From Hydractinia symbiolongicarpus (Eukaryota; Cnidaria; Hydrozoa; Anthoathecata; Hydractiniidae): a stretch of 64,000 nt of DNA. Below the pieces are notes generated by a model. The model was not told the origin of the DNA. It searched no databases and worked only from the letters and a program-made list of their open reading frames with translations. A program made the translations under genes and the position numbers. Positions 25,018 to 39,280 of this stretch are shown here, piece by piece; position 1 is the first letter of the stretch; every line of letters starts with the position of its first letter. The stretch lies in assembly GCF_029227915.1 (NCBI RefSeq), contig NC_079881.1:1116001-1180000 (forward strand), given 5' to 3'.

Positions 25018-26902
25018 TCGGCCCGTATAGTCAAAAGTATACAAAGAAGGTAACCAGGGAGTAAACTCATTTCCCGAACGATTTTTTAAATTATTTTTTC
25101 ACCACTAAAGCGCATGAGTCTTTTAGTTTTTAGAAATGTTTTCATTTTTGATGAGACGCTGAATAAAAAAAGTTTAATCGCCGGCAAACGAAAACCTGCG
25201 ATTTCCCGTAAATCCCGGACTCGGCCCGTAAAGTCAAAAGTATACAAAGAAGGAAACCAGGGAGTAAACTCATTTCCCGAACGATTTTTTAAATTATTTT
25301 TTCACCACTAAAACGCATGACACTTGTAGTTTTCAGAAATGTTTTCATTTTTGATGAGACGCTTAATGAAAGTGGTTTAATCGCCGGCAAACGAAAACCC
25401 GCGATTTCCCGTAGATCCCGGGCTTGGCTTGTATAGTCGAATGTATACAAAGAAAGTACCCTGTGAGTAAACTCATTTCCAAAACGATTTTTTAAATTAT
25501 CTTTTCACCACAAAAACGCATGAGACTTGTAGTTTTCAAAAATGTTTTCATTTTTGATGAGACGCTGAATAAAAGAAGTTTAATCGCCGGCAAACGAAAA
25601 CCCGCCATTTCCCGTAAACCCCGGACTCGGCCCGTATAGTCAAAAGTATACAAAGAAAGTACCCAGGGAGTAAACTCTTTTCCCGAGCGATTTTTTAAAT
25701 TATTTTTACACCACTAAAACGCACGAGACTTGTAGTTTACAAAAATGTTTTCATTTTTGATGAGACGCTGAATAAAAGAAGTTTAATCCCCGGCAAACGA
25801 AAACCTGCGATTTCCCGTAAATCCTGGACTCGGCCCGTATAGTCAAAAGTATACAAAGAAAGTACCCAGGGAGTAAACTCATTTCCCGAACGATTTTTTA
25901 AATTATTTTTTCATCACTAAAACGCATGAGACTTGTAGTTTTCAGAAATGTTTTCATTTTTGATGAGACGCTTAATGAAAGTGGTTTAATTGCCGGCAAA
26001 CGAAAACCCGCAACTTCCCGGAAAATCCCCGACTCGGCCCGTATAGTCAAAAGTATACAAAAAAGTCTCAGGAAGTAAACTCATTTCCCGAACGATTTTT
26101 TAAATTATTATTTCACCACTAAAGCCCATGAGACTTGTAGTTCTTAAAAATGTTTTCATTTTTGATGAAACGCTAAATAAAAGAAGTTTAATCGCCGGCA
26201 AACGAAAACCCGCGATTTTCCGTAAATCCCGGACTCGGCCCGTATAGTCAAAAGTATACAAAGAAGGTACCCAGGGAATAAACTCATTTCCCGAACGATT
26301 TTTTAAATTATTTTTTCACCACTAAAACGCATGAGACTTGTAGTTTTCAGAAATGTTTTCATTTTTGATGAGACGCTTAATGAAAGTGGTTTAATCGCCG
26401 GCAAACGAAAACCCGCGATTTCCCGTAAATCCCGGGCTTGGCCCGTATAGTCGAATGTATACAAAGAAAGTACCCTGTGAGTAAACTCATTTCCAAAACG
26501 ATTTTTTAAATTATCTTTTCACCACTAAAACGCATGAGACTTGTAGTTTTCAAAAATGTTTTCATTTTTGATGAGACGCTGAATAAAAGAAGTTTAATCG
26601 CCGGCAAACGAAAACCCGCGACTTCCCGTAAATCCCGGACTCGGTCCGTATAGTCAAAAGTATACAAAGAAAGTACCCAGGGAGTAAACTCATTTCCCGA
26701 ACGATTTTTTAAATTATTTTTTCATCACTAAAACGCATGAGACTTGTAGTTTTCAGAAATGTTTTCATTTTTGATGAGATGCTTAATGAAAGTGGTTTAA
26801 TCGCCGGCAAACGAAACACGCGATTTCCCGTACATCCCGGACTTGGCCCGTATAGTCGAATGTATACAAACAAAGTACCCAGGGAGTAAACCCATTTCCC
26901 GA
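25018..26902. repeat. 2,027-bp 10-monomer unit, copy 2 (last ~140 bp replaced)
   Basis: Matches copy 1 with a few substitutions, for example GATGAGATGC near 26,774 against GATGAGACGC. The match stops at about 26,902, where CCCGAACG and TTTTTTCACC replace CCCGAATG and TTATTTAACC. Confidence 0.85.
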
Positions 26903-27840
26903 ACGATTTTTTAAATTATTTTTTCACCACTAAAACGCATGAGACTTGTAGTTTTCAGAGATGTTTTCATTTTTGATGAGACGCTTAGTGAAAGTGGTTT
27001 AATCGCCGGCAAACGAAATTCCGCGATTTCCCGTAAATCCCGGGCTTGGCCCATATAGTCGAATGTATACAAAGAAAGTACCCTGTGAGTAACCTCATTT
27101 TCAAAACAATTTTTTAAATTATCTTTTCACCACTAAAGCCCATGAGACTTGTAGTTTTTAAAAATGTTTTCATTTTTGATGAGACGCTGAATAAATGAAG
27201 TTTAATCGCCGGCAAACGAAAACCCGCGATTTCCCGTAAATCCCGGATTCGGCCCGTATAGTCAAAAGTATACAAAGAAAGTACCCAGGGATTAAACTCA
27301 TTTCCCGAACGATTTTTTAAATTATTTTTTCACCACTAAAACGCATGAGACTTGTAGTTTTCAGAATTGTTTTCATTTTTGATGAGACGCTTAGTGAAAG
27401 TGGTTTAATCGCCGGCAAACGAAATTCCGCGATTTCCCGTAAATCCCGGGCTTGGCCCGTATAGTCGAATGTATACAAAGAAAGTACCCTGTGAGTAAAC
27501 TCATTTCCAAAACGATTTTTTAAATTATCTTTTCACCACTAAAGCGCATGAGACTTGTAGCTTTGAAAAATGTTTTCATTTTTGATGAGACGCTGAGTAA
27601 AAGGAGTTTAATCGCCGGCAAACGAAAACCCGCCATTTCCCGTAAACCTCGGACTCGGCCCGTATAGTCAAAAGTATACAAAGAAAGTACCCAGGAAGTA
27701 AACTCATTTCCCGAACGATTTTTTAAATTATTATTTCACCACTAGAGCCCATGAGACTTGTAGTTTTCAAAAATGTTTTCATTTTTGATGAGACGCTGAA
27801 TAAATGAAGTTTAATCGCCGGCAAACGAAAACCCGCGATT
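26903..27840. repeat. Start of the AGAATTG / CTTTGAAAAATG monomer module
   Basis: First appearance of the variants CAGAATTG (27,362), GTAGCTTTGAAAAATG (27,558) and CGAAATTCCGCG. They recur together about 1,216 bp later (28,578 and 28,777) and again near 33.6, 37.9, 47.8 and 51.5 kb, so this pair behaves as a moving module. Confidence 0.75.
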
Positions 27841-30760
27841 TCCCGTAAATCCCGGATTCAGCCCGTATAGTCAAAAGTATACGAAGAAGGTACCCAGGGA
27901 TTAAACTCATTTCCCGAACGTTTTTTAAATTATTTTTTCACCACTAACACGCATGAGACTTGTAGTTTTTGGAAATGTTTTCATTTTTGATGAGACGCCT
28001 AATGAAAGTGGTTTAATCGCCGGCAAACGAAATTCCGCGATTTCCCGTAAATCTCGGGCTTGGCCCGTATAGTCGAATGTATACAAAGAAAGTACCCTGT
28101 GAGTAAACGCATTTCCAAAACGATTTTTTAAATTATCTTTTCACCACTAAAACGCATGACACTTGTAGTTTTCAAAAATGTTTTCATTTTTGATGAGACG
28201 CTGAATAAAAGAAGTTTAATCGCCGGCAAACGAAAACCTGCCATTTCCCGTAAACCCCGGACTCGGCCCGTATAGTCAAAAGTATACAAAGAAAGTACCC
28301 TGGGAGTAAACTCATTTCCCGAACGATTTTCTAAATTATTATTTCACCACTAAAACGCATGAGACTTGTACTTTTCAAAAATGTTATAATTTTTGATGAG
28401 ACGCTGAATAAAAGAAGATTAATCGCCGGCAAACGAAAACCCGCGATTTCCCGTAAATCCCGGACTCGGCCCGTATAGTCAAAAGTATACAGAGAAAGTA
28501 CCCAGGGATTAAACTCATTTCCCGAACGATTTTTTAAATTATTTTTTCACCACTAAAACGCATGAGACTTGTAGTTTTCAGAATTGTTTTCATTTTTGAT
28601 GAGACGCTTAGTGAAAGTGGTTTAATCGCCGGCAAACGAAATTCCGCGATTTCCCGTAAATCCCGGGCTTGGCCCGTATAACGAATGTATACAAAGAAAG
28701 TACCCTGTGAGTAAACTCATTTCCAAAACGATTTTTTAAATTATCTTTTCACCACTAAAGCGCATGAGACTTGTAGCTTTGAAAAATGTTTTCATTTTTG
28801 ATAAGACGCTGAATAAAAGGAGTTTAATCGCCGGCAAACGAAAACCCGCCATTTCCCGTAAACCTCGGACTCGGCCCGTATAGTCAAAAGTATACAAAGA
28901 AAGTACCCAGGGAGTAAACTCATTTCCCGAACGATTTTTTAAATTATTATTTCACCACTAGAGCCCATGAGACTTGTAGATTTCAAAAATGTTTTCATTT
29001 TTGATGAGACGCTGAATAAATGAAGTTTAATCGCCGGCAAACGAAAACCAGCAACTTCCCTTAAATCCCGGACTTGGCCCGTATAGTCAAAAGTATACAA
29101 AGAAAGTACCCAGGGAGTAAACTCATTTCCCGAACGATTTTTTAAATTATTTTTTCATCACTAAAACGCATGAGACTTGTAGTTTTCAGAAATGTTTTCA
29201 TTTTTGATGAGACGCTGAATGAAAGTGGTTTAATCGCCGGCAAACGAAACCCGCGATTTCCCGTACATCCCGGGCTTGGCCCGTATAGTCGAATGTATAC
29301 AAAGAAAGTACCCTGGGAGTAAACTCATTTCCCGAACGATTTTTTAAATTATTATTTAACCACTAAAACGCATGAGACTTGTAGTTTTCAAAAATGTTTT
29401 CATTTTTGATGAGACGCTTAATGAAAGTGGTTTAATCGCCGGCAAACGAAGCCCGCGATTTCCCGTACATCCTGGGCTTGGCCCGTATAGTCGAATGTAT
29501 ACAAAGAAAGTACCCAGGGAGTAAACTCATTTCCCGAACGATTTTTTAAATTATTATTTAACCACTAAAGCCCATGAGACTTGTAGTTTTTAAAAATGTT
29601 TTCATTTTTGATGAGACGCTGAATAAAAGAAGTTTAATCGCCGGCAAACGAAAACCCGCGACTTCCCGTAAATCTCCGACTCGTCCCGTATAGTCAAAAG
29701 TATACAAAGAAAGTACCCAGTGTGTAAACTCATTTCCCGAACGATTTTTTAAATTATTTTTTCAACACTAAAACGCATGAGACTTGTAGTTTTCAGAAAT
29801 GTTTTCATTTTTGATGAGACGCTGAATAAAAGAAGTTTAATCGCCGGCAAACGAAAACCCGCCATTTCCCGTAAACCCCGGACTCGGCCCGTATAGTCAA
29901 AAGTATACAAAGAAAGTACCCTGGGAGTAAACTCATTTCCCGAACGATTTTTTAAATTATTATTTCACCACTAAAACGCATGAGACTTGTAGTTTTCAGA
30001 AATGTTTTCATTTTTGATGAGACGCTTAATGAAAGTGGTTTAATCGCCGGCAAACGAAGCCCGCGATTTCCCGTACATCCTGGGCTTGGCCCGTATAGTC
30101 GAATGTATACAAAGAAAGTACCCAGGGAGTAAACTCATTTCCCGAACGATTTTTTAAATTATTATTTAACCACTAAAGCCCATGAGACTTGTAGTTTTTA
30201 AAAATGTTTTCATTTTTGATGAGACGCTGAGAAAAAGAAGTTTAATCGCCGGCAAACGTAAACCCGCGACTTCCCGTAAATCTCCGATTCGTACCGTATA
30301 GTCAAAAGTATACAAAGAAAGTACCCAGTGTGTAAACTCATTTCCCGAACGATTTTTTAAATTATTTTTTCAACACTAAAACGCATGAGACTTGTAGTTT
30401 TCAGAAATGTTTTCATTTTTGATGAGACGCTGAATAAAAGAAGTTTAATCGCCGGCAAACGAAAACCCGCCATTTCCCGTAAACCCCGGACTCGGCCCGT
30501 ATAGTCAAAAGCATACAAAGAAAGTACCCTGGGAGTAAACTCATTTCCCGAACGATTTTTTAAATTATTATTTCACCACTAAAACGCATGAGACTTGTAG
30601 TTTTCAGAAATGTTTTCATTTTTGATGAGACGCTTAATGAAAGTGGTTTAAACGCCGGCAAACGAAAACCCGCCATTTCCCGTAAACCCCGGACTCGGCC
30701 CGTATAGTCAAAAGTATACAAAGAAAGTACCCTGGGAGTAAACTCATTTCCCGAACGATT
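27841..30760. repeat. Composite unit, first copy (recurs 5,067 bp on)
   Basis: Words such as ATGTTATAATTTTTG at 28,381 and CCAGCAACTTCCC near 29,048 recur exactly 5,067 bp downstream (33,448 and near 34,115). The shared stretch is about 2.9 kb. 5,067 equals the 3,040-bp and 2,027-bp spacings of the marker TATACGAAGAAGG (27,881; 30,921; 32,948). Confidence 0.85.
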
Positions 30761-31376
30761 TTTTAAATTATTATTTCACCACTAAAACGCATGAGACTTG
30801 TAGTTTTCAGAAATGTTTTCATTTTTGATGAGACGCTTAATGAAAGTGGTTTAATCGCCGGCAAACGAAAACCCGCGATTTCCCGTAAATCCCGGATTCA
30901 GCCCGTATAGTCAAAAGTATACGAAGAAGGTACCCAGGGATTAAACTCATTTCCCGAACGTTTTTTAAATTATTTTTTCACCACTAACACGCATGAGACT
31001 TGTAGTTTTTGGAAATGTTTTCATTTTTGATGAGACGCCTAATGAAAGTGGTTTAATCGCCGGCAAACGAAATTCCGCGATTTCCCGTAAATCTCGGGCT
31101 TGGCCCGTATAGTCGAATGTATACAAAGAAAGTACCCTGTGAGTAAACGCATTTCCAAAACGATTTTTTAAATTATCTTTTCACCACTAAAACGCATGAC
31201 ACTTGTAGTTTTCAAAAATGTTTTCATTTTTGATGAGACGCTGAATAAAAGAAGTTTAATCGCCGGCAAACGAAAACCTGCCATTTCCCGTAAACCCCGG
31301 ACTCGGCCCGTATAGTCAAAAGTATACAAAGAAAGTACCCTGGGAGTAAACTCATTTCCCGAACGATTTTCTAAAT
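29350..31376. repeat. 2,027-bp 10-monomer unit Y, copy 1
   Basis: Ten monomers. The rare word GACGCTGAGAAAAAGAAG at 30,224 recurs at 32,251, an offset of 2,027. The unit ends with a transplanted ~0.5-kb piece carrying TATACGAAGAAGG that is also present at 27,881. Confidence 0.85.
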
Positions 31377-33403
31377 TATTATTTAACCACTAAAACGCAT
31401 GAGACTTGTAGTTTTCAAAAATGTTTTCATTTTTGATGAGACGCTTAATGAAAGTGGTTTAATCGCCGGCAAACGAAGCCCGCGATTTCCCGTACATCCT
31501 GGGCTTGGCCCGTATAGTCGAATGTATACAAAGAAAGTACCCAGGGAGTAAACTCATTTCCCGAACGATTTTTTAAATTATTATTTAACCACTAAAGCCC
31601 ATGAGACTTGTAGTTTTTAAAAATGTTTTCATTTTTGATGAGACGCTGAATAAAAGAAGTTTAATCGCCGGCAAACGAAAACCCGCGACTTCCCGTAAAT
31701 CTCCGACTCGTCCCGTATAGTCAAAAGTATACAAAGAAAGTACCCAGTGTGTAAACTCATTTCCCGAACGATTTTTTAAATTATTTTTTCAACACTAAAA
31801 CGCATGAGACTTGTAGTTTTCAGAAATGTTTTCATTTTTGATGAGACGCTGAATAAAAGAAGTTTAATCGCCGGCAAACGAAAACCCGCCATTTCCCGTA
31901 AACCCCGGACTCGGCCCGTATAGTCAAAAGTATACAAAGAAAGTACCCTGGGAGTAAACTCATTTCCCGAACGATTTTTTAAATTATTATTTCACCACTA
32001 AAACGCATGAGACTTGTAGTTTTCAGAAATGTTTTCATTTTTGATGAGACGCTTAATGAAAGTGGTTTAATCGCCGGCAAACGAAGCCCGCGATTTCCCG
32101 TACATCCTGGGCTTGGCCCGTATAGTCGAATGTATACAAAGAAAGTACCCAGGGAGTAAACTCATTTCCCGAACGATTTTTTAAATTATTATTTAACCAC
32201 TAAAGCCCATGAGACTTGTAGTTTTTAAAAATGTTTTCATTTTTGATGAGACGCTGAGAAAAAGAAGTTTAATCGCCGGCAAACGTAAACCCGCGACTTC
32301 CCGTAAATCTCCGATTCGTACCGTATAGTCAAAAGTATACAAAGAAAGTACCCAGTGTGTAAACTCATTTCCCGAACGATTTTTTAAATTATTTTTTCAA
32401 CACTAAAACGCATGAGACTTGTAGTTTTCAGAAATGTTTTCATTTTTGATGAGACGCTGAATAAAAGAAGTTTAATCGCCGGCAAACGAAAACCCGCCAT
32501 TTCCCGTAAACCCCGGACTCGGCCCGTATAGTCAAAAGCATACAAAGAAAGTACCCTGGGAGTAAACTCATTTCCCGAACGATTTTTTAAATTATTATTT
32601 CACCACTAAAACGCATGAGACTTGTAGTTTTCAGAAATGTTTTCATTTTTGATGAGACGCTTAATGAAAGTGGTTTAAACGCCGGCAAACGAAAACCCGC
32701 CATTTCCCGTAAACCCCGGACTCGGCCCGTATAGTCAAAAGTATACAAAGAAAGTACCCTGGGAGTAAACTCATTTCCCGAACGATTTTTTAAATTATTA
32801 TTTCACCACTAAAACGCATGAGACTTGTAGTTTTCAGAAATGTTTTCATTTTTGATGAGACGCTTAATGAAAGTGGTTTAATCGCCGGCAAACGAAAACC
32901 CGCGATTTCCCGTAAATCCCGGATTCAGCCCGTATAGTCAAAAGTATACGAAGAAGGTACCCAGGGATTAAACTCATTTCCCGAACGTTTTTTAAATTAT
33001 TTTTTCACCACTAACACGCATGAGACTTGTAGTTTTTGGAAATGTTTTCATTTTTGATGAGACGCCTAATGAAAGTGGTTTAATCGCCGGCAAACGAAAT
33101 TCCGCGATTTCCCGTAAATCTCGGGCTTGGCCCGTATAGTCGAATGTATACAAAGAAAGTACCCTGTGAGTAAACGCATTTCCAAAACGATTTTTTAAAT
33201 TATCTTTTCACCACTAAAACGCATGACACTTGTAGTTTTCAAAAATGTTTTCATTTTTGATGAGACGCTGAATAAAAGAAGTTTAATCGCCGGCAAACGA
33301 AAACCTGCCATTTCCCGTAAACCCCGGACTCGGCCCGTATAGTCAAAAGTATACAAAGAAAGTACCCTGGGAGTAAACTCATTTCCCGAACGATTTTCTA
33401 AAT
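31377..33403. repeat. 2,027-bp 10-monomer unit Y, copy 2
   Basis: Tandem copy of the preceding unit, including the AACGTTTTTTAAATT single-base-loss monomer near 32,989 and CCTAATGAAAGTGG near 33,064. A third, incomplete copy follows at 34,417-35,826. Confidence 0.85.
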
Positions 33404-35826
33404 TATTATTTCACCACTAAAACGCATGAGACTTGTACTTTTCAAAAATGTTATAATTTTTGATGAGACGCTGAATAAAAGAAGATTAATCGCCGGCAAA
33501 CGAAAACCCGCGATTTCCCGTAAATCCCGGACTCGGCCCGTATAGTCAAAAGTATACAGAGAAAGTACCCAGGGATTAAACTCATTTCCCGAACGATTTT
33601 TTAAATTATTTTTTCACCACTAAAACGCATGAGACTTGTAGTTTTCAGAATTGTTTTCATTTTTGATGAGACGCTTAGTGAAAGTGGTTTAATCGCCGGC
33701 AAACGAAATTCCGCGATTTCCCGTAAATCCCGGGCTTGGCCCGTATAACGAATGTATACAAAGAAAGTACCCTGTGAGTAAACTGATTTCCAAAACGATT
33801 TTTTAAATTATCTTTTCACCACTAAAGCGCATGAGACTTGTAGCTTTGAAAAATGTTTTCATTTTTGATAAGACGCTGAATAAAAGGAGTTTAATCGCCG
33901 GCAAACGAAAACCCGCCATTTCCCGTAAACCTCGGACTCGGCCCGTATAGTCAAAAGTATACAAAGAAAGTACCCAGGGAGTAAACTCATTTCCCGAACG
34001 ATTTTTTAAATTATTATTTCACCACTAGAGCCCATGAGACTTGTAGATTTCAAAAATGTTTTCATTTTTGATGAGACGCTGAATAAATGAAGTTTAATCG
34101 CCGGCAAACGAAAACCAGCAACTTCCCTTAAATCCCGGACTTGGCCCGTATAGTCAAAAGTATACAAAGAAAGTACCCAGGGAGTAAACTCATTTCCCGA
34201 ACGATTTTTTAAATTATTTTTTCATCACTAAAACGCATGAGACTTGTAGTTTTCAGAAATGTTTTCATTTTTGATGAGACGCTGAATGAAAGTGGTTTAA
34301 TCGCCGGCAAACGAAACCCGCGATTTCCCGTACATCCCGGGCTTGGCCCGTATAGTCGAATGTATACAAAGAAAGTACCCTGGGAGTAAACTCATTTCCC
34401 GAACGATTTTTTAAATTATTATTTAACCACTAAAACGCATGAGACTTGTAGTTTTCAAAAATGTTTTCATTTTTGATGAGACGCTTAATGAAAGTGGTTT
34501 AATCGCCGGCAAACGAAGCCCGCGATTTCCCGTACATCCTGGGCTTGGCCCGTATAGTCGAATGTATACAAAGAAAGTACCCAGGGAGTAAACTCATTTC
34601 CCGAACGATTTTTTAAATTATTATTTAACCACTAAAGCCCATGAGACTTGTAGTTTTTAAAAATGTTTTCATTTTTGATGAGACGCTGAATAAAAGAAGT
34701 TTAATCGCCGGCAAACGAAAACCCGCGACTTCCCGTAAATCTCCGACTCGTCCCGTATAGTCAAAAGTATACAAAGAAAGTACCCAGTGTGTAAACTCAT
34801 TTCCCGAACGATTTTTTAAATTATTTTTTCAACACTAAAACGCATGAGACTTGTAGTTTTCAGAAATGTTTTCATTTTTGATGAGACGCTGAATAAAAGA
34901 AGTTTAATCGCCGGCAAACGAAAACCCGCCATTTCCCGTAAACCCCGGACTCGGCCCGTATAGTCAAAAGTATACAAAGAAAGTACCCTGGGAGTAAACT
35001 CATTTCCCGAACGATTTTTTAAATTATTATTTCACCACTAAAACGCATGAGACTTGTAGTTTTCAGAAATGTTTTCATTTTTGATGAGACGCTTAATGAA
35101 AGTGGTTTAATCGCCGGCAAACGAAGCCCGCGATTTCCCGTACATCCTGGGCTTGGCCCGTATAGTCGAATGTATACAAAGAAAGTACCCAGGGAGTAAA
35201 CTCATTTCCCGAACGATTTTTTAAATTATTATTTAACCACTAAAGCCCATGAGACTTGTAGTTTTTAAAAATGTTTTCATTTTTGATGAGACGCTGAGAA
35301 AAAGAAGTTTAATCGCCGGCAAACGAAAACCCGCGACTTCCCGTAAATCTCCGATTCGTACCGTATAGTCAAAAGTATACAAAGAAAGTACCCAGTGTGT
35401 AAACTCATTTCCCGAACGATTTTTTAAATTATTTTTTCAACACTAAAACGCATGAGACTTGTAGTTTTCAGAAATGTTTTCATTTTTGATGAGACGCTGA
35501 ATAAAAGAAGTTTAATCGCCGGCAAACGAAAACCCGCCATTTCCCGTAAACCCCGGACTCGGCCCGTATAGTCAAAAGCATACAAAGAAAGTACCCTGGG
35601 AGTAAACTCATTTCCCGAACGATTTTTTAAATTATTATTTCACCACTAAAACGCATGAGACTTGTAGTTTTCAGAAATGTTTTCATTTTTGATGAGACGC
35701 TTAATGAAAGTGGTTTAAACGCCGGCAAACGAAAACCCGCCATTTCCCGTAAACCCCGGACTCGGCCCGTATAGTCAAAAGTATACAAAGAAAGTACCCT
35801 GGGAGTAAACTCATTTCCCGAACGAT
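33404..35826. repeat. Second copy of composite unit, with partial Y copy 3
   Basis: Matches 28,337-30,759 at an offset of 5,067. Small differences were seen: ACTGATTTCC near 33,784 against ACTCATTTCC, and AACGAAAACC near 35,325 against AACGTAAACC. The match breaks at about 35,826, next to a seventh T in the A/T tract. Confidence 0.85.
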
Positions 35827-35849
35827 TTTTTTAAATTATTATTTCACCA

Positions 35850-36862
35850 CTAAAGCCCATGAGACTTGTAGTTTTTAAAAATGTTTTCATTTTTGATGAG
35901 GCGCTGAATAAAAGAAGTTTAATCGCCGGCAAACGAAAACCCGCGACTTCCGTAAATCTCCGACTCGGCCCGTATAGTCAAAAGTATACAAAGAAAGTAC
36001 CCAGGGAGTAAACTCATTTCTTGAACGATTTTTTAAATTATTTTTTCAACACTAAAACGCATGAGACTTGTAGTTTTCAGAAATGTTTTCATTTTTGATG
36101 AGACGCTTAATGAAAGTGGTTTAATCGCCGGCAAACGAAACCCGCGATTTCCCGTACATCCCTGGCTTGGCCCGTATAGTCGAATGCATACAAAGAAAGT
36201 ACCCAGGGAGTAAACTCATTTCCCGAACGATTTTTTAAATTATTATTTAACCACTAAAGCCCATGAGACTTGTAGTTTTTAAAAATGTTTTCATTTTTGA
36301 TGAGACGCTGAATAAAAGAAGTTTAATCGCCGGCAAGCGAAAACCCGCGACTTCCCGTAAATCTCCGACTCGGCCCGTATAGTCAAAAGTATACAAAGAA
36401 AGTACCCAGGGAGTAAACTCATTTCCCGAACGATTTTTTAAATTATTTTTTCACCACTAAAACGCATGACACTTGTAGTTTTCAGAAATGTTTACATTTT
36501 TGATGAGACGCTTAATGAAAGTGGTTTAAACGCCGGCAAACGAAAACCCGCCATTTCCCGTAAACCCCGGACTTGGCCCATATAGTCGAATGTATACAAA
36601 GAAAGTACCCTGTGAGTAAACTCATTTTCAAAACAATTTTTTAAATTATCTTTTCACCACTAAAGCCCATGAGACTTGTAGTTTTCAAAAATGTTTTCAT
36701 TTTTGATGAGACGCTGAATAAATGAAGTTTAATCGCCGGCAAACGAAAACCCGCGATTTCCCGTAAATCCCGGATTCGGCCCGTATAGTCAAAAGTATAC
36801 AGAGAAAGTACCCAGGGATTAAACTCATTTCCCGAACGATTTTTTAAATTATTTTTTCACCA
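35850..36862. repeat. 1,013-bp 5-monomer unit, copy 1
   Basis: Five monomers. GATGAGGCGCTG (GCGCTG at 35,901) recurs at 36,914, and CATTTCTTGAACG (TTGAAC at 36,021) recurs at 37,034. Includes the CTTCCGTAAATC single-base loss and TGTTTACATTTTTG. Confidence 0.88.
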
Positions 36863-37872
36863 CTAAAGCCCATGAGACTTGTAGTTTTTAAAAATGTTTT
36901 CATTTTTGATGAGGCGCTGAATAAAAGAAGTTTAATCGCCGGCAAACGAAAACCCGCGACTTCCGTAAATCTCCGACTCGGCCCGTATAGTCAAAAGTAT
37001 ACAAAGAAAGTACCCAGGGAGTAAACTCATTTCTTGAACGATTTTTTAAATTATTTTTTCAACACTAAAACGCATGAGACTTGTAGTTTTCAGAAATGTT
37101 TTCATTTTTGATGAGACGCTTAATGAAAGTGGTTTAATCGCCGGCAAACGAAACCCGCGATTTCCCGTACATCCCTGGCTTGGCCCGTATAGTCGAATGC
37201 ATACAAAGAAAGTACCCAGGGAGTAAACTCATTTCCCGAACGATTTTTTAAATTATTATTTAACCACTAAAGCCCATGAGACTTGTAGTTTTTAAAAATG
37301 TTTTCATTTTTGATGAGACGCTGAATAAAAGAAGTTTAATCGCCGGCAAACGAAAACCCGCGACTTCCCGTAAATCTCCGACTCGGCCCGTATAGTCAAA
37401 AGTATACAAAGAAAGTACCCAGGGAGTAAACTCATTTCCCGAACGATTTTTTAAATTATTTTTTCACCACTAAAACGCATGACACTTGTAGTTTTCAGAA
37501 ATGTTTACATTTTTGATGAGACGCTTAATGAAAGTGGTTTAAACGCCGGCAAACGAAAACCCGCCATTTCCCGTAAACCCCGGACTTGGCCCATATAGTC
37601 GAATGTATACAAAGAAAGTACCCTGTGAGTAAACTCATTTTCAAAACAATTTTTTAAATTATCTTTTCACCACTAAAGCCCATGAGACTTGTAGTTTTCA
37701 AAAATGTTTTCATTTTTGATGAGACGCTGAATAAATGAAGTTTAATCGCCGGCAAACGAAAACCCGCGATTTCCCGTAAATCCCGGATTCGGCCCGTATA
37801 GTCAAAAGTATACAGAGAAAGTACCCAGGGATTAAACTCATTTCCCGAACGATTTTTTAAATTATTTTTTCA
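36863..37872. repeat. 1,013-bp 5-monomer unit, copy 2
   Basis: Near-identical tandem copy. One substitution seen is GGCAAACGA against GGCAAGCGA near 36,335 in copy 1. Ends where CACCGCTAAAACGC begins the next module. Confidence 0.88.
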
Positions 37873-39280
37873 CCGCTAAAACGCATGAGACTTGTAGTTT
37901 TCAGAATTGTTTTCATTTTTGATGAGACGCTTAGTGAAAGTGGTTTAATCGCCGGCAAACGAAATTCCGCGATTTCCCGTAAATCCCGGGCTTGGCCCGT
38001 ATAGTCGAATGTATACAAAGAAAGTACCCTGTGAGTAAACTCATTTCCAAAACGATTTTTTAAATTATCTTTTCACCACTAAAGCGCATGAGACTTGTAG
38101 CTTTGAAAAATGTTTTCATTTTTGATGAGACGCTGAATAAAAGGAGTTTAATCGCCGGCAAACGAAAACCTGCCATTTCCCGTAAACCTCGGACTCGGCC
38201 CGTATAGTCAAAAGTATACAAAGAAAGTACCCAGGGAGTAAACTCATTTCCCGAACGATTTTTTAAATTATTATTTCACCACTAGAGCCCATGAGACTTG
38301 TAGATTTCAAAAATGTTTTCATTTTTGATGAGACGCTGAATAAATGAAGTTTAATCGCCGGCAAACGAAAACCAGCAACTTCCCTTAAATCCCGGACTTG
38401 GCCCGTATAGTCAAAAGTATACAAAGAAAGTACCCAGGGAGTAAACTCATTTCCCGAACGATTTTTTAAATTATTTTTTCATCACTAAAACGCATGAGAC
38501 TTGTAGTTTTCAGAAATGTTTTCATTTTTGATGAGACGCTGAATGAAAGTGGTTTAATCGCCGGCAAACGAAACCCGCGATTTCCCGTACATCCCGGGCT
38601 TGGCCCGTATAGTCGAATGTATACAAAGAAAGTACCCTGGGAGTAAACTCATTTCCCGAACGATTTTTTAAATTATTATTTAACCACTAAAGCCCATGAG
38701 ACTTGTAGTTTTTAAAAATGTTTTCATTTTTGATGAGACGCTGAATAAAAGAAGTTTAATCGCCGGCAAACAAAAACCCGCGACTTCCCATAAATCTCCG
38801 ACTCGTCCCGTATAGTCAAAAGTATACAAAGAAAGTACCCAGTGAGTAAACTCATTTCCCGAACGATTTTTTAAATTATTTTTTCAACACTAAAACGCAT
38901 GAGACTTGTAGTTTTCAGAAATGTTTTCATTTTTGATGAGACGCTGAATAAAAGAAGTTTAATCGCCGGCAAACGAAAACCCGCCATTTCCCGTAAACCC
39001 CGGACTCGGCCCGTATAGTCAAAAGTATACAAAGAAAGTACCCTGGGAGTAAACTCATTTCCCGAACGATTTTTTAAATTATTATTTCACCACTAAAACG
39101 CATGAGACTTGTAGTTTTCAGAAATGTTTTCATTTTTGATGAGACGCTTAATGAAAGTGGTTTAATCGCCGGCAAACGAAGCCCGCGATTTCCCGTACAT
39201 CCTGGGCTTGGCCCGTATAGTCGAATGTATACAAAGAAAGTAACCAGGGAGTAAACTCATTTCCCGAACGATTTCTTAAA
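37873..39280. repeat. Third copy of the AGAATTG module and flank
   Basis: Reproduces the order CAGAATTG, CTTTGAAAAATG, TAGATTTCAAAAATG, CCAGCAACTTCCC found at 28.6-29.1 and 33.6-34.1 kb. CCAGCAACTTCCC lies 4,257 bp (21 monomers) after its 34.1-kb copy. After about 38,690 ordinary A/B monomers resume. Confidence 0.8.
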
